Below are positions 22,070 through 30,505 of a stretch of 33,573 nucleotides of DNA, piece by piece; position 1 is the first letter of the stretch; each line of letters starts with the position of its first letter. Under the pieces are notes generated by a model, which was not told the DNA's origin, did not search any database, and saw only the letters and a program-made list of their open reading frames with translations. The stretch comes from a virus, in IMG/VR virus record IMGVR_UViG_3300035670_000799, positions 1-33,573 of that record; one strand, 5' to 3'. Made by a program: the position numbers and the translations under genes.

Positions 22070-22530
22070 TGTTACCGCAGCGCGAAAACTATTTTTTTCT
22101 GGAGCCGCTGATTGTCGAGCGATTGGAATCGCGGTTGGTGGATGCGAACGGAACGCGGTTGGCGCGGGTAATGACCAGCATCGATTTGGCGGGTTTCGAG
22201 CGCAAAGACCGGCCGGCGCCGGCGGTAGATGTGGTGTTATTGGACGATAACCCGGTCGACGAAACGAAATCCGGGGCGTCTGTGAAAGTGACCCAAACCT
22301 GGGTGTGTGTCGCGGTCGTGGAGAATTTTCGTGACGCGCGCGGCGCAAACCCAGCCAGGCAGGACGCCGGCGCGTTGGTCGGTGCGGTATTTAGCGCGAT
22401 GCAGGGGTGGGAATGGGAGCGTCTGCAACGGTTCAGCCGGGCCAAATTCAGCAGACCAATACGAGCGGATGGTTTCGGGCGGGTGTATTACCATCTCGCG
22501 TTTAAAACAGAATTCGTGTTTTCAGTGTAA
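22069..22530 (+). CDS. DUF1834 protein, head-tail connector (Mu gp37-like)
   Basis: A 153-residue protein of the DUF1834 family, following DUF1320 as in Mu. Family features include the start LEPLIVERLESRLVDAN, a region VDVVLLDDNPVDETKSGAS, and KVTQTWVCVAVVENFRDARG. It likely forms the tail terminator or neck. One base overlap with the preceding gene. Confidence 0.82.
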   Translation: MLPQRENYFFLEPLIVERLESRLVDANGTRLARVMTSIDLAGFERKDRPAPAVDVVLLDDNPVDETKSGASVKVTQTWVCVAVVENFRDARGANPARQDAGALVGAVFSAMQGWEWERLQRFSRAKFSRPIRADGFGRVYYHLAFKTEFVFSV

Positions 22531-22541
22531 GGAGTGAAAAA

Positions 22542-23300
22542 ATGAGCGGGCTATTAGGCGCGGGCGATTTGTATTTTAACCGCATTGTGAATGGTGCCAG
22601 TGTTGGTTACGACTGGCTGGGAAACGTAACGCAGTTTGCGCTGCAAGAGCCGACTGAAGAAAAGATTCGCCCGTCAAAGGGGCGCAACGACCGTGGAACA
22701 GCGCTCGATACGGTGTATATCAAGCAGCCGGCAACGATGGCGTTTGCGTTTGATGAGGTTCAGCCGGCTAATCTGGAGTTGGCGTTGCTTGGCGACCGCT
22801 CCACGGTGAATGAGGGCGCTGGCTCGTTGACAGATGTGGCGGTCACGGCAAAACTCGACAAATGGCAAAAAATCCCTGGCTATCGCAACATCGTCGCCAG
22901 CGGACTGACCGTGCAGGATGTGACCGATACCACTACCTACGCGCTGGGCACGGATTATGAAATAAACTTCGTCACCGGTATGATTAAGGCCCTGTCTACA
23001 GGCGACATCAGCGCGAATGAAGTGCTGCATATCGACGGCACCAGTTTCGCGGTTAGCGGCACCAAGGTCGTGGCTGGGACAAACCAGGTATTGCGCGGCG
23101 CGTTTTTGCTCGACGGCAAAAACCTGGCCGACGATTCTCCGATCATCGTCACCGTTCCGTACGGCGTTGTGTCTCCGAACTCGCCGATTGATTTTTTGGC
23201 TGACGATTTCACTAACGTGTCGTTCAACGGTCGCCCGGTCAAATTGCCAGGCGCAGAGACCGCGTGGTACGTCGAACAATTAACGTTGGCGACCGCATAA
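22542..23300 (+). CDS. Major tail tube protein (non-contractile tail)
   Basis: A 252-residue structural protein. MSGLLGAGDLYFNRIVNGAS, VTQFALQEPTEEKIRPSKGR, and GFTxxPxTxxVxF-like later sequence (KTVVAGTNQVLRGAF region) fit tube proteins of Mu-like siphophages (B3-type). It follows the connector genes directly with no tail sheath in between, so the tail is non-contractile. The gene ends overlapping the chaperone start. Confidence 0.8.
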   Translation: MSGLLGAGDLYFNRIVNGASVGYDWLGNVTQFALQEPTEEKIRPSKGRNDRGTALDTVYIKQPATMAFAFDEVQPANLELALLGDRSTVNEGAGSLTDVAVTAKLDKWQKIPGYRNIVASGLTVQDVTDTTTYALGTDYEINFVTGMIKALSTGDISANEVLHIDGTSFAVSGTKVVAGTNQVLRGAFLLDGKNLADDSPIIVTVPYGVVSPNSPIDFLADDFTNVSFNGRPVKLPGAETAWYVEQLTLATA

Positions 23301-23578
23301 TGTCAGCGCAAATCACTCGAATCACCCTGGCTGATTGGCTGTTGATTTCGGATGCGCTGGATGCGCCAGAAAATCAAGGGCGGCGTCTCGCAGAGGTCGT
23401 CGGCGGCCTGCTGCTGGACGCGGTAAAAACCGCAGACGGCAAAAAATCTCCGCTGTTAGCTATGGATTTCACCGAATACGACAGATTCGTCGAGGTGAAT
23501 CAGGATTTTTTCGCCCGTCTGCTGGCCCAGAACGGCCAGCAAGGCCAGGCGCAAAGCGCGTCCGCCCCAAGCGGATAA
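23300..23578 (+). CDS. Tail assembly chaperone (gpG-type)
   Basis: A 92-residue protein from the ATG at 23300, which overlaps the tube stop (TAATG). Sequence ITLADWLLISDALDAPENQG and PLLAMDFTEYDRFVEVNQDF suggests a helical chaperone that binds the tape measure. Position between tube and tape measure is canonical. In many siphophages a -1 frameshift extends this protein into the next frame, and here the following open sequence is in the -1 frame. Confidence 0.75.
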   Translation: MSAQITRITLADWLLISDALDAPENQGRRLAEVVGGLLLDAVKTADGKKSPLLAMDFTEYDRFVEVNQDFFARLLAQNGQQGQAQSASAPSG

Positions 23579-23592
23579 CGCGCGCCGACATT

Positions 23593-23730
23593 GTGATATT
23601 GCTGGACACGCTGGTGCGCCGGGGACATGCGAACGCATTGCATTACCCGGCGCATTTGTGTTTGGAACTAGCGAAAATAAAACCGCAACACCCGCACACC
23701 GCACCGCTGCCGCGCAGCTTGGTAAGATGA
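23593..23730 (+). CDS. Second tail assembly chaperone frame (gpT-type), start unclear
   Basis: In the -1 frame relative to the chaperone gene, coding-like sequence begins near 23560 (RPKRITRADIVILLDTLV) and continues to RSLVR and a stop at 23728-23730. The nearest start codon inside is a GTG at 23593, giving 45 residues. In tail modules this frame is often joined to the first by a -1 slip; I saw no canonical slippery heptamer near 23540-23578, so separate initiation remains possible. An upstream extension of this frame to 23335 is Arg-rich and not coding-like. Confidence 0.5.
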   Translation: MILLDTLVRRGHANALHYPAHLCLELAKIKPQHPHTAPLPRSLVR

Positions 23731-23731
23731 C

Positions 23732-26700
23732 ATGGGCGCTACCGCATACGAACTCAGCCTAAAAATTACCGCAAAGGACTTGGCGTCTAAAACGGTCGGC
23801 GACGTGCGGGCGAATGTCGCCAAAGATATTCAGCAGGTATCCACGCAAGTCCAAGACGCCAACAAAGCCGCCTCAAAGTCCGCGCGCGATACCGCTGACC
23901 AAACAGTCAAAGCAAACCAGAAAATCGGCGAAAGCGCCAAGAAAACCGGCAATCAATACGCCGATAACGCGCAAAAAATCCAGGCGGCCAATCGCGCCGT
24001 ATCCTATAGCCTGCGAGAAATACAGCTTCAAAGCAAACAAAGCGTCACCTCGACAACCCGCCTCGGTGCGGCATTCAAAACATTTTCCGGATTTGCGGGG
24101 CAGGCCAGCATCACGCTGGGGGCTGTTACATCATCAGCAGCGGCGGCGTGGAAAGTGCTCAGCGCCGGTTCTGATGTCGCCGGGAATGCCGAGCGCCAAT
24201 TCTTACGCCTGCAAAACCAAGTCCGCGCGACTGGCGGCGCGGCGGGTTTCACCGCCGCCGAACTAGATAAGCTGGCCCGCACTGAAGCGCTGGCAACCCT
24301 GGGCGACACCACCGGCTTGCGCAATGCCATCGGAGCGCTAACAACATTTAAATCCATTTCCGGCGATGTGTTTACCCGTACAATCCAACTGGCTGGCGAT
24401 GTGGCTGAAGTGCTGGGACAGAATGTCACCAGCGCGACGATCCAATTATCTAAAGCACTGGAAAACCCGAAACAAGGCATCAGTGCCTTGACCGAGGTCG
24501 GCGTGACCTTCACCAACGCCGAAAAAGAAAAAATCAAAGCGCTGCAAGAAAGCGGGGACTTACTCGGAGCGCAAATTGAAGTCTTGAAAGTGCTGGAGGG
24601 CCAATTCGGCGGCGCTGGTCGTGCCGCTGCCGAGGGTTATATCGGGGCGATTGACACCCTAAATCAGCGCTGGGAAGAACTGCTTGAAACGCTAGGTAAA
24701 TCGACATTAGAAGATATTACCAAATGGATAAAAGAAGGCGCAGCGGCATTAAATACATTTAATGAATTTCTTAATGATGATACCGAGCAAACGCGGCTAA
24801 ATAATGAAGTTAAAAAAGAATTTGAACAGCGATTGCGTTATATCAACGAGGCCACCGGCGCGAACTATGAAACCTGGATGGACGCTACCCGCGCCCTGGG
24901 CACCATGCGCGACAGCGCGGAACAGGCGGGCTATCAATTATCCGCCCTGGACGAAGCGGGCAAAGCCGCCGCCGCGCAAGCCGACAGCTTAACGCCTTCT
25001 ATCAACGCCACCAGCGCCGCCCTAGACAAAATTGACCAGGCCGCCGACAAAGCCGCCAAGACCCTATCTGGCTCCATCAAAGACATGGCGGCGGCATACC
25101 AAGACATCGACGCCCAAATCGCCGCCGGATTGCCCGCCACGCTGTCAGCCATTGAAGAAAACTACGCCGCCCGCCTGTCCGCCGTGCAAAACGGCAATCT
25201 AAGCGAGCAGGAACAAATCCGCCAAACCGCGCAACTGGTTGTTGACAAAGAACAAGAGAAAATCGCCGCCGTAAACTCGAATTATAGCCAGCGAGCGTCA
25301 CTGATAACCGAGGCGTTTAACAGTGAAATTCAAATCGCCGCGCAGGCAGGGCTCGACACAACCGAAATCGAGCGCCTCAAACTGGAGGCGCTCAACGAGT
25401 TGGCGGGCGAGCGAGAGGCGGCCTATAAAGCCAGCATTGATGCGCTGGTCGCCGAAGAGCAGCGCCTGCACGACCAAGCCAAGGCGCTGCGCGAGTCTCT
25501 GAAAGCGATCGATCAAAGCCAAGCCGACTACGAGCGCCAACTGCGCCGCGAAGGGTTGAGCGAATTCGCCCAATATCAGGATCAGCGCAAAGAAATCGCC
25601 GAGAAAAACGCCGCGGCGGAAAAGGCACTGCAAGCGGGAAATTTTGAGGCAGCGCGGGAATATGCGCAACAAGCGCTGGCGCTGGTCAAGCAAAACGACG
25701 ATGCGGTAAAAGATGGCAGCAAAACCGTCGTTTCCGCTGAGACTGCGCGCAAGAATGCGCTGGAAGACTCTCGCGCCGCTACTGAATTATTGAACGAGGT
25801 GACCGAGCAACAGGCGCAGGCAACGGAGAATGCCGCCGCGTCTGCCGGTGCATTGGCGGATGAATTCAACGCAGGACTGGCTGACGTCCAGGGTCAGTTG
25901 GGCGATTTGAAATCCGCGCTGGAAAGTGCGTTACAGGCCGAATTGCAGATCAAAACCGACCAGGCCGAAACCGATTTACGCGCATATCTGGACGCTGTGG
26001 CGCAAAAAGACGCGCTGTTGGATGTGAAGTTGTCACTTGAAAACGCCCAGGCCGCGCTGAGCGCATTCGCCGCCGACCCGCGCAACCAAGAGATGGCCAT
26101 CGAGGCGCGCCTGGCGCTGACGCAATTGGAAAGCGACGCGCAAATTGGTCGTGATTTGGTGGCGGCGATTGGGGATGAAAAAATTATCGCTCAGGCCGAC
26201 TTTTCCAGCGTGCTTAGCGGCGCCAAAAAAACACGTTCAGACATCGAGGCGGCGCTGGAGCCGCAAACGAATTCCACTCATGCGGTGTCCGCTGATACTG
26301 CTGCCGTGCGCGCCGAAATTAGCGCGCTACAACGGGCGACCTCGTCCACGCATACGGTATACGTGAGGACAGTGGAGAAGAAGCAGAGCGGCGGGCAGGT
26401 TGGCGCCAAGCTGGATATGGGCGGGCATTTGCCTGGCTATGGTGGTGGTGACAGAGTCCAGGCACTGCTAGAGGCCGGCGAATTTGTCGTGCGAAAGGAG
26501 GCAGTCCAACGTGTCGGCGTTAGCAGGTTGCAACGCCTCAACGATGGCGATGATGTCGCCATGTTCGCTCGGGGAGGGTTTGTTTCTTTCCGTGACGACC
26601 TGTATATCCGCGGGCAGGAAAACACCTTCAAGGACGACCTGTATATCCGCGGGCAGGAAAACACCTTCAAGGACGACCTGTATATCCGCGGGCAGGAAAA

Positions 26701-27460
26701 CACCTTCAAGGACGACCTGTTTATCCGCGGGCAGGAAAACACCTTCAAGGACGACCTGTTTATCAGCGGCATGCGGGATGCCGAGACCCTAAAAAACAGG
26801 GGCACTGTTGCGGAGCAGAATCCGCTGGTGAATGATAATGCCGTCGCTAAATTAGCCGATTATACGCGACAAAACACGCCGGTGGCGCCAGCGCAATCCT
26901 CCGCGTCTCGCCAGAACACTCGTGATGCCGATGATTCCGCGCGAGCAGCCAAAGCGCGGGCGGAACAAAGCGAAAAGAATCTCGACGCATTGAGGCGTAT
27001 GCCAATTAGCGCGCTGCGCGGAATTGAAGTTCAGAAATTGCCGGCGTTCGAGCGATACATCGTAGAAGAACGATTGCGTGACGACGCGGCCGCGCGCGGG
27101 AAAGCGTTCGCCGAAGCGGAATCAAAGCGGCGCGATGACGCCAATTGGTTCAACAGCGGCAGTGCCGCCGACGTAGAACGCCGGCGTAACGTGCTCGCCG
27201 CAATGCGCGCTAAAAATGTTGGCGCGTCTAACTCAGAACTGTTTGCGATGATCCGCGCGGAGAGTTCCAGTGTCGCAATGCCAGACATGCAATTTTCCGC
27301 TCCGGCAATTGCCAGAGGCGCTGGTGGTGAGCCACCTGGTTCTGGCGAAACAATCACCCTGCGTTTTGAGGTTGGCGGAAAAATCGTGTCAGGGAAATTC
27401 GAGCGAAATGATGCTGACGCGCTGATCTCCCAGTTAGACGGTATTGCGAGGCGTATGTGA
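23732..27460 (+). CDS. Tail length tape measure protein
   Basis: A 1242-residue protein, the largest gene, directly after the chaperones. Alpha-helical with coiled-coil (residues 1-110). A TMP_2-like block lies at about 225-300, with LSKALENPKQGISALTEVGV and GAQIEVLKVLEGQFGGAGRA, and long Ala/Glu/Lys helices follow at about 450-800. Near residue 955 lie four tandem 13-residue repeats DDLYIRGQENTFK. It sets tail length and exits with DNA. A short AT-rich patch near 24710-24845 contrasts with neighbours. The ATG follows the preceding stop by one base. Confidence 0.93.
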   Translation: MGATAYELSLKITAKDLASKTVGDVRANVAKDIQQVSTQVQDANKAASKSARDTADQTVKANQKIGESAKKTGNQYADNAQKIQAANRAVSYSLREIQLQSKQSVTSTTRLGAAFKTFSGFAGQASITLGAVTSSAAAAWKVLSAGSDVAGNAERQFLRLQNQVRATGGAAGFTAAELDKLARTEALATLGDTTGLRNAIGALTTFKSISGDVFTRTIQLAGDVAEVLGQNVTSATIQLSKALENPKQGISALTEVGVTFTNAEKEKIKALQESGDLLGAQIEVLKVLEGQFGGAGRAAAEGYIGAIDTLNQRWEELLETLGKSTLEDITKWIKEGAAALNTFNEFLNDDTEQTRLNNEVKKEFEQRLRYINEATGANYETWMDATRALGTMRDSAEQAGYQLSALDEAGKAAAAQADSLTPSINATSAALDKIDQAADKAAKTLSGSIKDMAAAYQDIDAQIAAGLPATLSAIEENYAARLSAVQNGNLSEQEQIRQTAQLVVDKEQEKIAAVNSNYSQRASLITEAFNSEIQIAAQAGLDTTEIERLKLEALNELAGEREAAYKASIDALVAEEQRLHDQAKALRESLKAIDQSQADYERQLRREGLSEFAQYQDQRKEIAEKNAAAEKALQAGNFEAAREYAQQALALVKQNDDAVKDGSKTVVSAETARKNALEDSRAATELLNEVTEQQAQATENAAASAGALADEFNAGLADVQGQLGDLKSALESALQAELQIKTDQAETDLRAYLDAVAQKDALLDVKLSLENAQAALSAFAADPRNQEMAIEARLALTQLESDAQIGRDLVAAIGDEKIIAQADFSSVLSGAKKTRSDIEAALEPQTNSTHAVSADTAAVRAEISALQRATSSTHTVYVRTVEKKQSGGQVGAKLDMGGHLPGYGGGDRVQALLEAGEFVVRKEAVQRVGVSRLQRLNDGDDVAMFARGGFVSFRDDLYIRGQENTFKDDLYIRGQENTFKDDLYIRGQENTFKDDLFIRGQENTFKDDLFISGMRDAETLKNRGTVAEQNPLVNDNAVAKLADYTRQNTPVAPAQSSASRQNTRDADDSARAAKARAEQSEKNLDALRRMPISALRGIEVQKLPAFERYIVEERLRDDAAARGKAFAEAESKRRDDANWFNSGSAADVERRRNVLAAMRAKNVGASNSELFAMIRAESSSVAMPDMQFSAPAIARGAGGEPPGSGETITLRFEVGGKIVSGKFERNDADALISQLDGIARRM
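26594..26749 (+). repeat. 39-bp tandem repeat in tape measure, four copies plus partial
   Basis: Units at 26594, 26633, 26672 and 26711 encode DDLYIRGQENTFK (the fourth has F for Y), and a fifth begins at 26750 but diverges after DDLFI. The first three are identical in DNA. The near-perfect identity means recent expansion. The frame is kept, so copy number changes would alter length by 13 residues each. Confidence 0.93.
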
Positions 27461-27855
27461 GCACTCTGACCACAGTTAATTTGATCGAAATTTCACTGCC
27501 AGATGATCTGGTGTGGGAGGACGAGTACGATTTCACCCCGGTAACGCAGGAATCGCATATTACGCTGACCGGCGAGGTGATCATCGAGACGGCGACGCAA
27601 AACGGATTGCGCCCGATGACGTTGGGCGGCGGCGAGGATGAAATCTGGATATCGAAGGCCGTGCTGGACGCGCTGTTCGCGTCCGTAAATAATGACGCGC
27701 CTGGCGAGATGTCGCTGAGTTGGCGCGGCGCGCAATACACGGTGATTTGGCGGCATGATGCGTCGCCACCGATTGAGGCGACGCCAATCAATGAATGCTA
27801 CGACCCGGACGACACGGATTTGTACGCCGTCCGGCTGAAATTCTGGATCATTTAG
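27457..27855 (+). CDS. Tail protein downstream of tape measure
   Basis: A 132-residue protein beginning at a GTG that overlaps the tape measure TGA (GTGA). EISLPDDLVWEDEYDFTPVT and LTGEVIIETATQNGLRPMTL are the best defined regions, with a C-terminal YAVRLKFWII strand. Position corresponds to distal tail or tip proteins of B3-like phages. The exact role is not known. Confidence 0.68.
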   Translation: MSTLTTVNLIEISLPDDLVWEDEYDFTPVTQESHITLTGEVIIETATQNGLRPMTLGGGEDEIWISKAVLDALFASVNNDAPGEMSLSWRGAQYTVIWRHDASPPIEATPINECYDPDDTDLYAVRLKFWII

Positions 27856-27864
27856 GGAACTGAA

Positions 27865-30504
27865 ATGACGATTACCGTAAGCGATTTGAAGCTGTACTAT
27901 CCGGCGAATACCGACCCCGCCAGCGACGAAGGCGGTGGGCATCAGACGTATGACGAAATTCCAGATAATACGCTGGAGAATGTGTTTTTGAATATTTCCA
28001 GGGTTGATCGTGTGACAGGTGATGTGCAGGCGATGCGCGTATGGTTCGCCAATAAGTCCGCTGGGTTGGAAATACTGAAAGATGCGCTATGCTACCTGGA
28101 AGTGCCGCCAAGCGACCCCAAGACATTCGTTACCCTCGCAAAAACCGGGCTGAAAACAAATCGCGAGTTGTTTGACGTGCTGGAATCCGCCGGCGCTGCC
28201 GACGCGCTGTTTGATCCGATTACGCTGTCAGCCGTCGCCGCCTCCAGCGGGGATAGTTCAATCGCGCTCAATGTGCCGTCATGGCCAGTGTACGACAGAT
28301 TGGAATCTGCCGGTACCGTGACGCTGCACATTGGATTGAAATCGTATCTCGCCGCGGTCTCTGGGTATGATGCGTCAATCGGAACTATTCGTGTCTATCT
28401 GACATTGCAGCGCACACTCGATAGCGACGTTGCGAACGGCGAAGACGTTATTGTATCACCCGCCCCCGGGCAGGATATCCCAGGGCTAGAAGTCGTCGGC
28501 GTATCTAAGTTGGCGGATGATGCGCTGTCAGGCTCATATGAAATCACTGTAAATGATGTCACCACAAAGGTTGCGCCTACGCTCGTGAGTCGAAAGTCGG
28601 CTACAGGTAGCGTATTGCTGCCGGCGCCTGTGACATCTGAGCTCACAGCCGGCAGCGTAATTCAATATGATCAGCAGTACAATGACGACAATGCGCTGGC
28701 TGAATATTTCTCCGGGAAGGATTTTACCGGCTACGGCTCAGTCTACGGCTCGCCTGCATTTGCGGCGCCGGTGCAATCAGGCTCGTTTAAAATATTGCGC
28801 GCATCAGACGGATCGACGTATGACGTGGCTGCGCAGGGCGCATGGCGCAGCATACAGGCGCCAGACAATACCCTATATCTCTATCCATCAGGCGGCAGTC
28901 CGTTTCTGCTGGCAGATGCGGGGGATTACGATGCTGTCCAGCTATACTGGAACGGGGCGTGGCGCACGGTGTCGGCATTGAACAGAACATCAGGGCAGTT
29001 GGAGAGACTATGCGTCTCAGCGGCGAATACCGCCTTGTTGATCAACAGCGTTACCGGCATCTCCAATTTGAAGGCTGACACGCTGTACGGTGGAAATCTC
29101 GGTACATTCGATTTCGACCCGGCCGATCCTGTTATTGGTGACAACAACATATTGCTAAAATTTGCCGCTAATAGCATTAGCGTATCCGGTATTCCTGAAC
29201 GAGTCTACGACGTGCTGCCAAATCAGGGAGCACTCACAACGTATAGCGCGGAGCTGCCTGAGGGCGTCTACCTGCCGTCACTAAAACTAAGTTATGAGGC
29301 AAAGACGTCCGCGTTTTATTACTACGAAGACGTTTTAGCGACGAACGGGATGAGCCAAGGGTATGCGAGAACTCGCTATGGCTACGGCCCGACCAATTCA
29401 TATGTGGGCAATTTTGGCGGTGCCAGCAAGCTCAACATATTCCCTGTCAGATACGGCGACGACCCAGATGTTTCCCCTGAGGCATACGAGTCGGGATTTT
29501 ACGGTTCGTCGTCGATAGCGGCGAATCAGGATGGAACCTATACGCTAACTATAGAGTTGGCTGACGCGAATCAGCCTAACTCAGCAATTTATCTGGAATA
29601 TTTGGTTTACAATGACGTCGTCGGGGAATATCAGCCTCCGCCGACATACCAAATATCCAAATTGCTCGCATCACCAGGGAATTTTGTGCCGGACAGTTTC
29701 GTCGCCACATGGACAGAGAGCGGTGTGTCAAAGTCTGCCTCGTCAGACGGAAACGGGGATATTACCGGGAACGCCTCTGGAACATTCAATGCGCCAGGAA
29801 AATCGTTCAGCATGTCACTGCCGACATATCCAGATGACGGGCGGGTGATTTATAGTTATCAGGCTGATGTCGAGAGTACGAAGACCGGCTCGCATTCCGT
29901 CCTGTCGATGTTTTATCCCGATGGGATAGTCATTGTCAGGGATGGCGTGAACGAAGAATTGGCAATGCTGGACGGAATCGATCCGGTAAACAAAATACTG
30001 TTTTTACGCGGACCGTTGCAACACAGATACAGTGCTGGAGCTACTGTCGCTGGCGTGCTGTCGTTCGGAAACCTGTATGCGCGTGAGAGCGCAATGTCGT
30101 TTTTCAGCGCCTGGAATGATACCAGTTGGACTGGCACAGGAGCGCCGAACAACGCGGCATACAACGCTGTGGATTACCCTGTAGTGCTCACGAACATCGG
30201 CTGTGTGGCGGGGAACTGGGTAGTGGAGTTCACCAGTTCCACAGAGTTCAATGTGAAGGAGCGGGAGCGAGGCATCGTCGGCACAGGAAACACGTCGACC
30301 GACACCGCCATAAACGGTCCGAACGCGGAGCCGTACTTCACCCTGCTGGCCGCAGGATTTAGCGGTACGTGGCAGGTCGGAGAGGGATTCTCGTTCCAAA
30401 CGTACGGCAATGCAGTGCCAATCTACTGCATTCGCGGCGTGAACTACGGCAGCAGTCTGACTACCACTGACTCGTGCCGAATTGTATTCGGCGGTGATTT
30501 GTAG
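27865..30504 (+). CDS. Large tail-tip structural protein
   Basis: An 879-residue beta-rich protein. The N-terminus (SDLKLYYPANTDPASDEGGG, IPDNTLENVFLNISRVDRVT, QAMRVWFANKS) is characteristic of distal tail proteins in transposable siphophages. The middle is Ser/Thr/Gly-rich with many short strands and the C-terminus includes STEFNVKERERGIVGTGN. It is probably part of the tail tip or a fibre. The next gene starts just after its stop. Confidence 0.78.
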   Translation: MTITVSDLKLYYPANTDPASDEGGGHQTYDEIPDNTLENVFLNISRVDRVTGDVQAMRVWFANKSAGLEILKDALCYLEVPPSDPKTFVTLAKTGLKTNRELFDVLESAGAADALFDPITLSAVAASSGDSSIALNVPSWPVYDRLESAGTVTLHIGLKSYLAAVSGYDASIGTIRVYLTLQRTLDSDVANGEDVIVSPAPGQDIPGLEVVGVSKLADDALSGSYEITVNDVTTKVAPTLVSRKSATGSVLLPAPVTSELTAGSVIQYDQQYNDDNALAEYFSGKDFTGYGSVYGSPAFAAPVQSGSFKILRASDGSTYDVAAQGAWRSIQAPDNTLYLYPSGGSPFLLADAGDYDAVQLYWNGAWRTVSALNRTSGQLERLCVSAANTALLINSVTGISNLKADTLYGGNLGTFDFDPADPVIGDNNILLKFAANSISVSGIPERVYDVLPNQGALTTYSAELPEGVYLPSLKLSYEAKTSAFYYYEDVLATNGMSQGYARTRYGYGPTNSYVGNFGGASKLNIFPVRYGDDPDVSPEAYESGFYGSSSIAANQDGTYTLTIELADANQPNSAIYLEYLVYNDVVGEYQPPPTYQISKLLASPGNFVPDSFVATWTESGVSKSASSDGNGDITGNASGTFNAPGKSFSMSLPTYPDDGRVIYSYQADVESTKTGSHSVLSMFYPDGIVIVRDGVNEELAMLDGIDPVNKILFLRGPLQHRYSAGATVAGVLSFGNLYARESAMSFFSAWNDTSWTGTGAPNNAAYNAVDYPVVLTNIGCVAGNWVVEFTSSTEFNVKERERGIVGTGNTSTDTAINGPNAEPYFTLLAAGFSGTWQVGEGFSFQTYGNAVPIYCIRGVNYGSSLTTTDSCRIVFGGDL

Positions 30505-30505
30505 T

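Noticed and set aside
23335-23592. Upstream extension of the second chaperone frame
   Set aside because: Arg-rich sequence in the shadow of the first chaperone gene, which has the better coding pattern until about 23560.
26437-26805. Minus-strand open frame across the tape-measure repeats
   Set aside because: Low-complexity shadow of the 39-bp repeats inside a clear coding gene.
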